Positions 1-8,114 of a stretch of DNA of 64,000 nt are shown one piece after another; the first letter of the stretch is position 1; every line of letters begins with the position of its first letter. The DNA comes from Alphaproteobacteria bacterium (GTDB lineage: Bacteria; Pseudomonadota; Alphaproteobacteria; Rhodobacterales; Rhodobacteraceae), in contig JAUIAS010000005.1 in the NCBI GenBank assembly GCA_030425395.1, positions 78,814 to 142,813 on the forward strand, written 5' to 3'. The notes under the pieces are model-generated. The model did no database searches and had not been told where the DNA came from. It saw nothing but the letters and a program-made list of their open reading frames with translations. Position numbers and translations under genes: made by a program.

Positions 1-1
1 C

Positions 2-271
2 GCCTTGGGGCTGACGGGAGGCCACCTGATCGCCAACCCGGTGCCCGCGGCCGATGAAATCCCCCGCGAGGATCTGGTGCCGGTGATCGAAGATGCCCTT
101 GAGGCCGCGCAGGCACAGAATATCACCGGCAAAGCGGTGACCCCGTTCCTTTTGCAGCGAATTTTTGAGGCCACGCAAGGCCGGTCCCTCGTCACGAATA
201 TCGCGCTGGTTCGCAACAATGCGCGCCTTGCCGCCGAAGTTGCCCAAGCCTTGGGCAGATCGCCAACATGA
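2..271 (+). CDS. psuG: Pseudouridine-5'-phosphate glycosidase, C-terminal part (cut by window edge)
   Basis: Partial gene entering from the left edge; about 89 C-terminal residues are visible of a family usually near 300. PsuG cleaves the C-glycosidic bond of pseudouridine 5'-phosphate to uracil and ribose 5-phosphate during pseudouridine catabolism in the cytoplasm. The visible stretch carries GGHLIANPVP near its start and a downstream TPFLLQRI segment, both typical of the family's C-terminal region. The partner kinase gene (psuK) would be expected upstream and cannot be seen. Family assignment is from recognised sequence pattern only. Confidence 0.8.
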   Translation, partial: ALGLTGGHLIANPVPAADEIPREDLVPVIEDALEAAQAQNITGKAVTPFLLQRIFEATQGRSLVTNIALVRNNARLAAEVAQALGRSPT

Positions 272-350
272 CGCATGAGAATCGCACCCGGACCATTGTA
301 GTTATCGCTGCGGCAACCTAACTTCAGTTCATGGACAAGACGCACGGATC

Positions 351-1052
351 ATGACCACACCCTTCGACGCGGACCCGATCACCCCTGCACGCAGACCCGG
401 CCTGATTAGCCGGCTGCGCGGCGCGTTCCTGACCGGTCTGATCGTAATCATGCCGATCGGTCTGACCATCTGGCTGTTGTGGACGCTGATGGGATGGGTG
501 GACGGTTTTGTGCTGCCGCTGGTGCCGACCCGGTTCAATCCCGAACAATATATCGGGATCAACCTGCGCGGCGTTGGCGTGATATTCTTTTTGGTGTTCA
601 CCGTTGTTGTCGGCTGGGTCGCCAAGGGGCTGATCGGCCGGTCCCTGCTGCGATGGGCCGAAAGCGTCGTGGCACGCACCCCGGTGGTGCGGTCGATCTA
701 TTCCGGGATCAAGCAGATCGCTGAAACCGTGTTCGCCCAATCCGAACGCACGTTCGAGAAGGCATGCCTGATCGAATACCCGCGCAAGGGGATCTGGGCC
801 ATCGGCTTTATCTCGACCCAGGCCAAGGGAGAAATCGCCGAACGCATTCCGATGGACGATGGGCTTGTGTCCATCTTCCTGCCCACCACGCCAAACCCGA
901 CATCCGGCTTTCTTCTCTTCGTGCCAAAGCGTGACGTGGTCGAACTGGACATGACCATCGAGGAATCCGCCAAGCTGGTGATTTCCGCCGGGCTTGTCTA
1001 TCCCGACGGCCAAGAAGCAAAACAGGCGGTAGAGGCCATGGCCGCGCAGTAA
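351..1052 (+). CDS. DUF502 family inner-membrane protein
   Basis: A 233-residue protein with two hydrophobic segments, roughly residues 26-47 and 75-96, and a long cytoplasmic or peripheral C-terminal part. The pattern LTGLIVIMPIGLTIWLLW in the first segment and the RTPVVRSIYSGIKQI region just after the second are characteristic of DUF502 (COG2928). The molecular function of this family is not established. It sits 80 bp after psuG and is followed by a convergent patatin gene with only 35 bp between the stops, so it is probably transcribed alone or with psuG. Confidence 0.85.
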   Translation: MTTPFDADPITPARRPGLISRLRGAFLTGLIVIMPIGLTIWLLWTLMGWVDGFVLPLVPTRFNPEQYIGINLRGVGVIFFLVFTVVVGWVAKGLIGRSLLRWAESVVARTPVVRSIYSGIKQIAETVFAQSERTFEKACLIEYPRKGIWAIGFISTQAKGEIAERIPMDDGLVSIFLPTTPNPTSGFLLFVPKRDVVELDMTIEESAKLVISAGLVYPDGQEAKQAVEAMAAQ

Positions 1053-1087
1053 CGCGGGCCCCGGCTGATCCTTTCACCGAATTCGGC

Positions 1088-2122
1088 CTAATCAAGCATC
1101 GCACGCAAATCCACGCTGCCGCGTGTTCCGATATCGTCAAAGTGCCGGGCCAGAAAGACCTCTGCCGCCGCCTCACCTGCGGATTTCAACCGCGCCAGAA
1201 CCAGCGGCGTGGGCACCAGTTTGGTCGCCACGGACAGATCGTTCATTAGCACATCATCGGCAATCATGTGAATGCGCAGACGCTTCATCTCGTCTTCGCC
1301 CACCGTGCCCCGATCCAGCAGACGCTGCACAAAGGCGATGGCGCGCAATTCACGCAGCAGAGACGAGTTGAAACTGATCTCGTTGATGCGGTTCTGGATT
1401 TGATGCGGGGTGCGCGGCGTCTCGGCCCGCTCCAGCGGGTTGATATTGATGATCACGATGTCGCCGGGCATTTGCGCCGTGAACAAAGGAAACAACGCCG
1501 GATTGCCACTGTAACCGCCATCCCAATAGGCATCGGTTTCTCCGGTGTCGGGATCCGGGATCTCGACCGCCTGAAACATCGTGGGCAAACAGGCCGAGGC
1601 AAGGATCGCATCGGTGGTGATCTCCTGCCCCTCGAACACGCGGATCTTGCCAGTGCTGACGCGGGTCGCCCCCACGCACAGACGCGGTCCTTCGCTGGCA
1701 CAGACCTCGTCAAAATCGAACGCCTCCACGATCCCGCGCAATGGGTTGCGATAGAACGGGCCATAGGCATAGGGCGACACCATTCGCGACAGGGCATCCG
1801 CCATCGCAAAGGGCGGCGACAGGGTCAGTGCCCGGCTGACTTGCCCCAGATCGACCTGTTGCAGCCACGCCCCAAGCCGCAAATCGCCAATCGCACCAAC
1901 CCGCCGCCAAAGGTCATCCAGGGCCGCCCGCGCGCCCGCTCGGCCTCCGCGGATCATTCCCGACTTTACAGCCGCCCCGTTCAACGCCCCTGCGGACGTG
2001 CCCGACATGGCGGCGATCTCGATCCGCTCTTCGCGCAACAACCGGTCCAGCGCCCCCCAGGTAAACGCTCCATGCGCACCGCCCCCCTGCAAACCCAGAC
2101 TGATCCGCTTTACCTCACCCAC
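1088..2122 (-). CDS. Patatin-like phospholipase family protein
   Basis: A 344-residue predicted serine hydrolase of the patatin family, acting on acyl esters of lipids. The oxyanion-hole glycine motif GGGAHGAF is at residues 13-20, the nucleophile elbow GTSAG at 41-45 (Ser43), and the catalytic Asp in DGG at 201-203, so the Ser-Asp dyad is complete. No signal peptide is visible, suggesting a cytoplasmic or peripheral membrane enzyme. The start is a GTG at 2122. The substrate cannot be told from sequence. A dispersed repeat copy lies just upstream, between this gene and the 3' end of the dehydrogenase gene. Confidence 0.85.
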   Translation of the reverse strand: MGEVKRISLGLQGGGAHGAFTWGALDRLLREERIEIAAMSGTSAGALNGAAVKSGMIRGGRAGARAALDDLWRRVGAIGDLRLGAWLQQVDLGQVSRALTLSPPFAMADALSRMVSPYAYGPFYRNPLRGIVEAFDFDEVCASEGPRLCVGATRVSTGKIRVFEGQEITTDAILASACLPTMFQAVEIPDPDTGETDAYWDGGYSGNPALFPLFTAQMPGDIVIININPLERAETPRTPHQIQNRINEISFNSSLLRELRAIAFVQRLLDRGTVGEDEMKRLRIHMIADDVLMNDLSVATKLVPTPLVLARLKSAGEAAAEVFLARHFDDIGTRGSVDLRAMLD

Positions 2123-2170
2123 GCTGCCAAATCCTTTTCACCCAACACCAAACCCAAGAAATCCCGCCCC

Positions 2171-2330
2171 CCTTTTTCTCTTGCTAGAAATATCCCGGGG
2201 GGTGCGGGGGGCAGAGCCCCCCGCCGCCAATTATATACACCCCGTCCGGGGTGGGAGGAGCAGAGCCCCCCGCCGCCAATTATATACACCCCGTCCGGGG
2301 TGCGGGGGGCAGAGCCCCTCGCCACCTTTT
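2171..2330. repeat. Dispersed palindromic repeat copy A expanded into a 49-bp tandem array
   Basis: The first 55 bases (2171-2225) match a second copy at 55475-55529 with only two visible differences. A 49-bp unit containing cagagcccc, ccgccaattatatacacc and ccgtccgggg then follows; the cagagcccc blocks start at 2212, 2261 and 2310, giving about 2.5 tandem units. Each unit contains G-run/C-run inverted repeats able to form a hairpin. The element lies in the gap between the 3' end of the dehydrogenase gene and the start of the patatin gene. Confidence 0.8.
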
Positions 2331-2347
2331 ACCTGAACCGCATCGCG

Positions 2348-3133
2348 TCAAAGCGCCGTCCAGCCACCGTCAACGCTGATCGTCGTGCCGGTGATCTGAG
2401 CGGCCGCATCTGAACACAGGAACACCGTCGTGCCGCCAATCTGTTCCACGGTGGCAAATTCCTTGGACGGCTGACGCTCTAGGATCACCTTTTGCGTCAC
2501 CTCTTCCTCGCTCATGTCATATTTGCGGGCCGTGTCGGGGATTTGCGCCTCGACCAGCGGCGTCAGCACGTAACCTGGACAGATCGCATTCGCGGTGATG
2601 TGTTCGCGGGCCGTTTCAAGTGCCACGGTCTTGGTCATGCCCACCACGCCGTGCTTGGCCGCGATATAGGCCGCCTTGAAGGGCGATGCGGTCAAACCGT
2701 GTGCCGATGCGATGTTGACCACGCGTCCCCATCCTGCCTTGCGCATCATCGGCAGCGCGACAGCGGTTGTGTGAAAGGCCGAGTTCATGTTGATCGCGAT
2801 GATCGCATCCCATTTTTCGACCGGGAATTCGTCGATCGGGGCAACATGCTGAATGCCGGCATTGTTGACCAGAATATCGCAGGCTCCGGCCTTTTCGATC
2901 AGGGCGCGACAGTCATCGCCTTTAGACATATCCGCCTGGATATAGCGCGCGCTCACGCCGGTTTCTTCGGCGATGCGGGTGGCGATGGCGTGGTCTTCGT
3001 CCCGGTCGGTAAAGGAATTGAGAACCACATCGGCCCCCGCGCGCGCCAGTTCCCATGCCACCCCAAGGCCAATGCCCGAGTTCGATCCGGTGATAACGGC
3101 GGTTTTTCCCTTGAGCATCGTGCTGTTCGACAT
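2348..3133 (-). CDS. bdhA: 3-hydroxybutyrate dehydrogenase (SDR family)
   Basis: A 261-residue short-chain dehydrogenase, predicted to interconvert (R)-3-hydroxybutyrate and acetoacetate with NAD in polyhydroxybutyrate or ketone-body metabolism. The nucleotide-binding GSNSGIG is at residues 16-22, NNAG at 90-93, and the catalytic Ser143, Tyr156 and Lys160 are all present in the IASAHG and YIAAK motifs. The C-terminus ends in GTTISVDGGWTAL as in this subgroup. The ATG at 3133 is chosen over upstream starts because it gives the usual family length and follows an AAAGGGAAA ribosome site. The gene is divergent from the dipeptidase gene. Exact substrate is inferred from overall resemblance. Confidence 0.85.
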   Translation of the reverse strand: MSNSTMLKGKTAVITGSNSGIGLGVAWELARAGADVVLNSFTDRDEDHAIATRIAEETGVSARYIQADMSKGDDCRALIEKAGACDILVNNAGIQHVAPIDEFPVEKWDAIIAINMNSAFHTTAVALPMMRKAGWGRVVNIASAHGLTASPFKAAYIAAKHGVVGMTKTVALETAREHITANAICPGYVLTPLVEAQIPDTARKYDMSEEEVTQKVILERQPSKEFATVEQIGGTTVFLCSDAAAQITGTTISVDGGWTAL

Positions 3134-3306
3134 ATCAGGTTTCCCTTTAACAAAGCCTAGAATTCGGTTCACACCACAGTGCCATGCTGCACCTGCAAAG
3201 AAAACGCCATTCTGCGCCCTAGGCAAAACCCGGCTGGCAGGCCAGTATATGCACCGGGGCAGGACACGCCACGCCAATAGCCGCGCAGCAATAAAAGGGG
3301 CACAGC

Positions 3307-4362
3307 ATGACAACGGCGATCTTTGACGGGCACAACGATCTACTCACACGGCTGTGGATGGCGCGGGATGCCGATCCGGTCGCGCTGTTTCGCGACGGGC
3401 GCGGTGCGGAGGGCCATCTGGATGCGCCACGCATGGCGCGCGGCGGCATGGTGGGCGGGTTTTGCGCAATTTGGGTGCCGTCACCTGTAGAGATCGGCGA
3501 CATAATGGAAAAAATGCAACGCGCATCTTACGATCTGCCACTTCCATATGAACTTGCACAGGATTATGCCCTGCGCGTGGTAATGGAACAGGCGTCAATC
3601 CTGTCGCGACTGGACCACGCTGGCCAGTTGATGATTTGCACCAGCGTACCCGCGATCCGGCGCGCGCGAGATATGGGCGTGCCGGCGGCAATCCTGCATC
3701 TTGAGGGGGCCGAGGCCATCGGCGCGGGACTTGCCGAACTGGATGTCCTGTGGCGTGCGGGCCTGCGCTCTCTGGGGCCGGTCTGGTCGCGTCCGACCCG
3801 GTTCTGCGACGGGGTGCCGTTCCGCTTTCCGTCCGGCCCTGATACCGGCGGCGGCCTGACCGAAGCCGGACGTGCCCTTGTCAGCCGCTGCGCCGAACTG
3901 GGTATTCTCGTTGACCTGTCGCACATGACCGAGGCGGGTTTCTGGGATGTGGCAGATATGGGTGTGCCTCTGGTCGCGACCCATTCCAATGCCCACGCCC
4001 TGTGCCCGCACTCACGCAACCTGACCGATAGACAGCTCCGCGCCATTGCCGACAGCGGCGGGATCGTCGGATTGAACTTTGCCACCGCAATGTTGCGCCC
4101 GGATGGGCGCATGGTTGCGGATACGCCGCTGTCGGTGATGCTGGCGCATCTCGACCATATGATCGCCTTGATGGGCGAAGATCACGTGGCACTGGGGTCT
4201 GATTTCGACGGGGCCGTGGTGCCAGCCGACATCGCGGATGCCGCCGGACTGCCACTTCTGGTGGCCGCGATGGAGACGCATGGCTATTCCAGCACCCGCA
4301 TTGAAAAGATCGCCTTTGAAAACTGGATGGCCGCGCTTGGCCGGGTGTGGCACGGGACTTGA
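3307..4362 (+). CDS. Membrane dipeptidase (peptidase family M19)
   Basis: A 351-residue zinc dipeptidase of the renal dipeptidase family. The first metal-binding motif DGHND is at residues 7-11, followed by an HLEGAE motif carrying the bridging Glu, a THSNAHALCPHSRN block with metal-binding His residues, and GSDFDG near the C-terminus with the expected Asp. Members hydrolyse dipeptides, sometimes with D-amino acids. No signal peptide is seen, so a cytoplasmic location is likely. The start codon lies 173 bp from the divergent bdhA start; promoters of both should be in that gap. Confidence 0.85.
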   Translation: MTTAIFDGHNDLLTRLWMARDADPVALFRDGRGAEGHLDAPRMARGGMVGGFCAIWVPSPVEIGDIMEKMQRASYDLPLPYELAQDYALRVVMEQASILSRLDHAGQLMICTSVPAIRRARDMGVPAAILHLEGAEAIGAGLAELDVLWRAGLRSLGPVWSRPTRFCDGVPFRFPSGPDTGGGLTEAGRALVSRCAELGILVDLSHMTEAGFWDVADMGVPLVATHSNAHALCPHSRNLTDRQLRAIADSGGIVGLNFATAMLRPDGRMVADTPLSVMLAHLDHMIALMGEDHVALGSDFDGAVVPADIADAAGLPLLVAAMETHGYSSTRIEKIAFENWMAALGRVWHGT

Positions 4363-4435
4363 CCCCCAGGACCAGGCGGCGGAATCGCGGCTTGTGCCAC
4401 CGGTCCCGCCCCGCCTAACCCGCTCGCATCGGATC

Positions 4436-4465
4436 AAAAAAAAACGCCAGCACGAAGCTGGCGTT
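4436..4465 (-). terminator. Intrinsic terminator ending the candidate small RNA
   Basis: Perfect 9-bp inverted repeat aacgccagc/gctggcgtt with a 5-base loop. On the minus strand it is followed by a run of T bases; on the plus strand there is no T-run, so it acts on minus-strand transcripts. Confidence 0.7.
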
Positions 4466-4512
4466 AAGTTATTGAGGCAGGTTTCATACAGGCAAGAAAC
4501 CTATCGAGCAGT
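4436..4512 (-). ncRNA. Candidate small RNA with own promoter and intrinsic terminator
   Basis: No protein is encoded, but three signals line up on the minus strand. A promoter-like pair TTGGAT (4547-4542) and TATAAA (4524-4519) is separated by exactly 17 bases. An internal hairpin has arms aggtttc/gaaacct (4479-4485 and 4496-4502). A 9-bp hairpin (4443-4451 with 4457-4465, loop acgaa) runs straight into a stretch of U (A-run 4436-4444). The predicted transcript is about 77 nt. The linker between the hairpins, CCUGCCUC, could pair with ribosome-binding sites. The next plus-strand gene starts well away. I do not recognise a known family. Confidence 0.6.
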
Positions 4513-4518
4513 GCCCTC

Positions 4519-4547
4519 TTTATAAGCAATTCCGCGCTGGCATCCAA
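4519..4547 (-). promoter_or_regulatory. Sigma70-like promoter of the candidate small RNA
   Basis: Minus-strand TTGGAT (4547-4542), 17-base spacer, TATAAA (4524-4519). Predicted transcription start is about 4512. No gene on the minus strand lies downstream before the terminator at 4436-4465, so the promoter serves only a short transcript. Confidence 0.5.
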
Positions 4548-4650
4548 GCTAAAAGTTTGAAAAGACGTGAATCCATGGGTAGCCTTTGTGTCAAGAAAAC
4601 AAGGCAAGAGCAGGATTGTTGCAAAATTGGGACCAGATTATTTCCATAAG

Positions 4651-6456
4651 ATGCGCGCAATCATCGCAGCGCTGAGCTTGATTTTTCCAACCTTTGCAAC
4701 CGCGACAGAATCGGTGCCGCAGCCACAACATGGCATAGCTATGTATGGTGATCCGGCCTTGCCACCGGATTTTGTGTCCCTGCCCTACGCCGACCCCGAC
4801 GCCCCCCAAGGCGGGCGGGTTGTATTCGGCAACACCGGCGGGTTCGATTCGCTCAATCCGTTTGTCCCCAAGGGCACCCCACCGTGGCAGATGCGCTTTT
4901 GGTCCTACGAAAGCCTGATGGGCCGATCGTGGGACGAACCTTTCACGCTTTATGGACTTTTGGCCGAATCGGTTACCCTACCGGAGGACCGATCATGGGT
5001 GGAATTCACCCTGCGCGAGGAGGCCCGATTCTCGGACGGCAGCCCGGTTACCGTGGACGATGTGATCTGGTCCTACGAGACATTGGCCACCAAGGGGCAC
5101 CTGCGCTATCGCGGGTTGGCGGGCCGGATCACGTCGATCAAGCAGACCGGACCGCGCAGCCTGCGCATCGACTTTTCCGGCAATGACCGCGAATTGGCCC
5201 TGATCGCGGGGATGCGTCCGATCCTCAAGAAATCCCAGTGGACGGATACCCCCTTTGATCAATCCGGCCTCACGCCCGTCCCCATCGGCACCGGTCCTTA
5301 CGTGGTGACCGATTTTGAGCCCGGGCGCTTTGTCGCGTTTTCGCGTAACCGCGATTATTGGGCCAACGACCTGCCGCTGGTGGCCGGGCATTACAACCTC
5401 GATACGATGCGGATCGAATTTTTCGGCGATGACACCGTCCTGTTCGAAGCCTTCAAGGCGGGCGAGCTGACCGCCGTGCGTGAATTCAACGCCGAAAAGT
5501 GGAAGACCGCCTATGATTTTCCCGCGATCACACGCGGGGATATGGTCAAATCCGAGATTCCACACCGCAAACCATCTGGCATGACCGGCTTCGTGATGAA
5601 CACACGCCGCCCGCCCTTCGACGATTGGCGCGTGCGCGAGGCAATGCTTCTGGCGTTCAATTTCGACTATATCAACGAAACCCTGACCGGCGGTGCGCAA
5701 CCGCGTATCACCTCCTATTTCTCGGGTTCCGAACTGGCCATGCAGGATGGCCCAGCCACGGGCCGGGTCCGCGATCTGCTGGTCCCGTTCACGGCGGCAC
5801 TGCTGCCCGGCGCGCTGGATGGCTATGCCCTCCCCCAAGGTGATGGCAGTGCGCGCAACCGCAAGAACCTGCGCCGCGCGGCAGCGTTGCTGACCGAGGC
5901 CGGATGGACCGTATCGGAGGGCGTGCGCGTGAACGAGGCGGGCCGGCCGTTACAGTTCGATATCCTGTTGCGTCAGGGCGCGGGTGACCTGCAATCGGCG
6001 GTGGATATATTTTCCGGCGCGCTAAAACGGCTGGGGGTCACCGCAACCGTGTCGCGGGTGGATAACGCTCAGTATAACGCGCGGGTGCAGACGCTGGATT
6101 TCGACATGACCGATTTCCGCCGGGATCTGTCGCTCTCGCCCGGCAATGAACAGCGGCTCTATTGGGGCAGCGCGCGGGCCGATGCCGAAGGCACCCGCAA
6201 CCTGATGGGCGCGCGCAACCCGGCTGTGGATGCGATGATTGATCATATGCTGAACGCCCGGGACCCGGCCGAATTCCGCGCCGCCGTGCGCGCGATGGAC
6301 CGGGCATTGATGGCGGGGCGTTACGTGATTCCGATCTGGCAATATGACAAGGCCCGCATCGCCCATGATGCCCGGTTGCGTCACCCCGACTATATCCCCG
6401 TCTACGGCGACCGTATCGGATGGATGCCCGATGTCTGGTGGTCCGCACCGGAATGA
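4651..6456 (+). CDS. Extracellular solute-binding protein, family 5 (YejA-like peptide ABC transporter)
   Basis: A 601-residue periplasmic binding protein of the SBP_bac_5 family. The start at 4651 gives a classical signal peptide (MRAIIAALSLIFPTFATATE); in-frame codons from 4567 would add a charged leader. The segment HGIAMYGDPALPPDF followed by YADPDAPQGG and FDSLNPF is typical of the YejA subgroup, which delivers oligopeptides or microcin-C-like peptides to an ABC permease. The permease and ATPase genes are not next to it here; a tRNA gene follows, so this receptor is either an orphan or serves a transporter encoded elsewhere. Confidence 0.8.
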   Translation: MRAIIAALSLIFPTFATATESVPQPQHGIAMYGDPALPPDFVSLPYADPDAPQGGRVVFGNTGGFDSLNPFVPKGTPPWQMRFWSYESLMGRSWDEPFTLYGLLAESVTLPEDRSWVEFTLREEARFSDGSPVTVDDVIWSYETLATKGHLRYRGLAGRITSIKQTGPRSLRIDFSGNDRELALIAGMRPILKKSQWTDTPFDQSGLTPVPIGTGPYVVTDFEPGRFVAFSRNRDYWANDLPLVAGHYNLDTMRIEFFGDDTVLFEAFKAGELTAVREFNAEKWKTAYDFPAITRGDMVKSEIPHRKPSGMTGFVMNTRRPPFDDWRVREAMLLAFNFDYINETLTGGAQPRITSYFSGSELAMQDGPATGRVRDLLVPFTAALLPGALDGYALPQGDGSARNRKNLRRAAALLTEAGWTVSEGVRVNEAGRPLQFDILLRQGAGDLQSAVDIFSGALKRLGVTATVSRVDNAQYNARVQTLDFDMTDFRRDLSLSPGNEQRLYWGSARADAEGTRNLMGARNPAVDAMIDHMLNARDPAEFRAAVRAMDRALMAGRYVIPIWQYDKARIAHDARLRHPDYIPVYGDRIGWMPDVWWSAPE

Positions 6457-6480
6457 CCCCTGCGCGCCCTGTCGGGCAGC

Positions 6481-6516
6481 GGAGCCTCCGGCGGGAGTAT
6501 TTCGGGCCAGAAGAAG
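6481..6516 (+). repeat. Dispersed palindromic repeat copy B
   Basis: The sequence ggcgggagtatttcgggcca followed by gaagaag resembles the core of the repeat family seen at 40336-40358 (ggagtatttttggccagaag then aag). It lies 24 bases after the stop codon of the solute-binding protein gene, i.e. at a gene 3' end like most other copies. Confidence 0.6.
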
Positions 6517-6589
6517 AGCGGCGGTTTTGCAGTTTGCCCCCTCACAGAGGCTTGACGCTGCTGTCCATCATGCTAACCCAATGCACGGC

Positions 6590-6666
6590 GGGCCTGTAGC
6601 TCAATTGGTTAGAGCAGAGCGCTCATAACGCTTTGGTTGCGGGTTCAAGTCCTGCCGGGCCTACCA
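6590..6666 (+). tRNA. tRNA with CAT anticodon (probably tRNA-Ile2, possibly elongator tRNA-Met)
   Basis: A 77-base cloverleaf including encoded CCA. The acceptor arm gggcctg pairs with cgggcct (two wobble pairs), the D-loop contains the usual TAGCTC and GGTTAGAGC, the anticodon stem gagcg/cgctt closes a 7-base loop with anticodon CAT at 6624-6626, and the T-arm is gcggg ttcaagt cctgc. The acceptor sequence resembles alphaproteobacterial CAU isoleucine tRNAs, whose anticodon C is converted to lysidine by TilS, more than the GGCGG-type elongator Met tRNA. It is not an initiator: the first pair is G-T and no GGG/CCC anticodon stem is present. Confidence 0.9.
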
Positions 6667-6699
6667 ACCGCCCTTTCGGTTCCCCCTGTCATCCCGAAC

Positions 6700-8019
6700 C
6701 TAGCGCGATATGACGATATCCGCCCTCAGCCCACCCAGATCTTCGCTTTGGCCCAGACGCAGAACGCCCCCATGGGCGCGCGCGATGTCCGCGGCAATGG
6801 CAAGGCCAAGCCCCACCCCAGTGCCCTGATTCTGATTGCGGGCCGGATCGAGGCGGGAAAAGGGTTTGACCGCCTCGGCGCGTTGATCGGCGGGAATGCC
6901 GGGACCGTCGTCTTCGACCCGCAGGCGCAGCGTCCGATCGGATATCTGAACCGAAATCTCGGCCCGCGTGCCATAGCGCACCGCGTTGTTCACCAGATTA
7001 TCCAGCGCCCGCCGGATCGCCCCCGCGCGCAGTGCCACCTCGCCCGCGCCGGACACTTCGGCCAGCGTGACCGGCGTGCCCGCCCGGTCCGCATCGGCAA
7101 CCAGCTGTTCGACCAGAGCAACCGGATCGGTCGGCGTGGGTTCGCCCTCGGCCGCCCCTTTGGCAAAGTTGAGAAACTCCTCCACCAGCCGCTCCATCTC
7201 GGCCACGTCCTTGAGCATCGGGCGCGCGTCGTCTTCGTCAACCAGCGACAGCCCCAGCTTGAGCCGGGTCAGCGGCGTGCGCAAATCGTGGCTGACACCG
7301 GACAACATCAGCGTACGCTGTTCGATCTGGCGTTCGATGCGCGCGCGCATATCAAGAAACGCATGTCCCGCCACCCGCACTTCGGCGGCACCGGAGGGGT
7401 GATACGGCACGCTGCGGCCGCGCCCGAAGGCCTGCGCGGCATTGGCCAGCCGGGTGATCGGGCGCAACTGATTGCGCAGATAGAAAAACGCGATCACCGT
7501 CATCAGCCCACCAAAGAACACCATGTTCACCAAGAGCTGGTGCGGATTGCGGGCGGAAACCCGAAAGCGGTCAAAGCCGATCTCAAGCCAGCCGTGGCGC
7601 GTCTGGGCAAACACCACCACATTGCGATTGTCCGGCAACAGAATCGTGCCCGTTTGCGGCAGCGACGACCGCAGCACCCGGATCATCACACGGCCGGAAA
7701 AATCATACCAACGGATCACGTCACGCGACGGGATCGCCTCTGGATCGACAAACCGCGTGCTCAGCTCCAGCGGCTCTGCCACCGGTCGCATCGCGCCAAG
7801 CGCCGCCGCGCGATCTTGGGCACCGTCGGCCAGGTCCAGCGTCAGCGCCAATTCCCGTTCCACTGTGCGCGTCATCTGAGTGGTCACATCTTCGAAATGG
7901 CGCTGGATGAACACCACCGAAACCACCAACTGCAACATCACAACCGGCAAGATCAGAATCAGCGCGGCCCGACCATAGAGCCCGCGCGGCATATACTGTT
8001 TGAGCCAATTGAACGACAT
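6700..8019 (-). CDS. EnvZ-like sensor histidine kinase
   Basis: A 439-residue two-component kinase. The N-terminal membrane helix is about residues 18-38 and a second helix about 165-182; between them is a periplasmic sensing region. A HAMP linker follows, then the HisKA helix with SHDLRTPL and phosphorylated His244, and a C-terminal ATPase with DNLVNNAVRYG (N box), VEDDGPGIP (G1) and GVGLGLAIAADIARAHGG (G2). The layout matches EnvZ-type kinases of alphaproteobacteria. Its response regulator would be expected upstream (right side) but the neighbour there is a divergent hydrolase gene, so the partner is encoded elsewhere. The input signal is unknown. Confidence 0.8.
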   Translation of the reverse strand: MSFNWLKQYMPRGLYGRAALILILPVVMLQLVVSVVFIQRHFEDVTTQMTRTVERELALTLDLADGAQDRAAALGAMRPVAEPLELSTRFVDPEAIPSRDVIRWYDFSGRVMIRVLRSSLPQTGTILLPDNRNVVVFAQTRHGWLEIGFDRFRVSARNPHQLLVNMVFFGGLMTVIAFFYLRNQLRPITRLANAAQAFGRGRSVPYHPSGAAEVRVAGHAFLDMRARIERQIEQRTLMLSGVSHDLRTPLTRLKLGLSLVDEDDARPMLKDVAEMERLVEEFLNFAKGAAEGEPTPTDPVALVEQLVADADRAGTPVTLAEVSGAGEVALRAGAIRRALDNLVNNAVRYGTRAEISVQISDRTLRLRVEDDGPGIPADQRAEAVKPFSRLDPARNQNQGTGVGLGLAIAADIARAHGGVLRLGQSEDLGGLRADIVISR

Positions 8020-8114
8020 GCGCTAAAGCTATGCCAAGGTGCAGGAACATCCAATCGCCATTCCGCGCGATGGCACCCAATTTATTTTTTCGCAGCTGAG
8101 CCCAAGGACCCACC

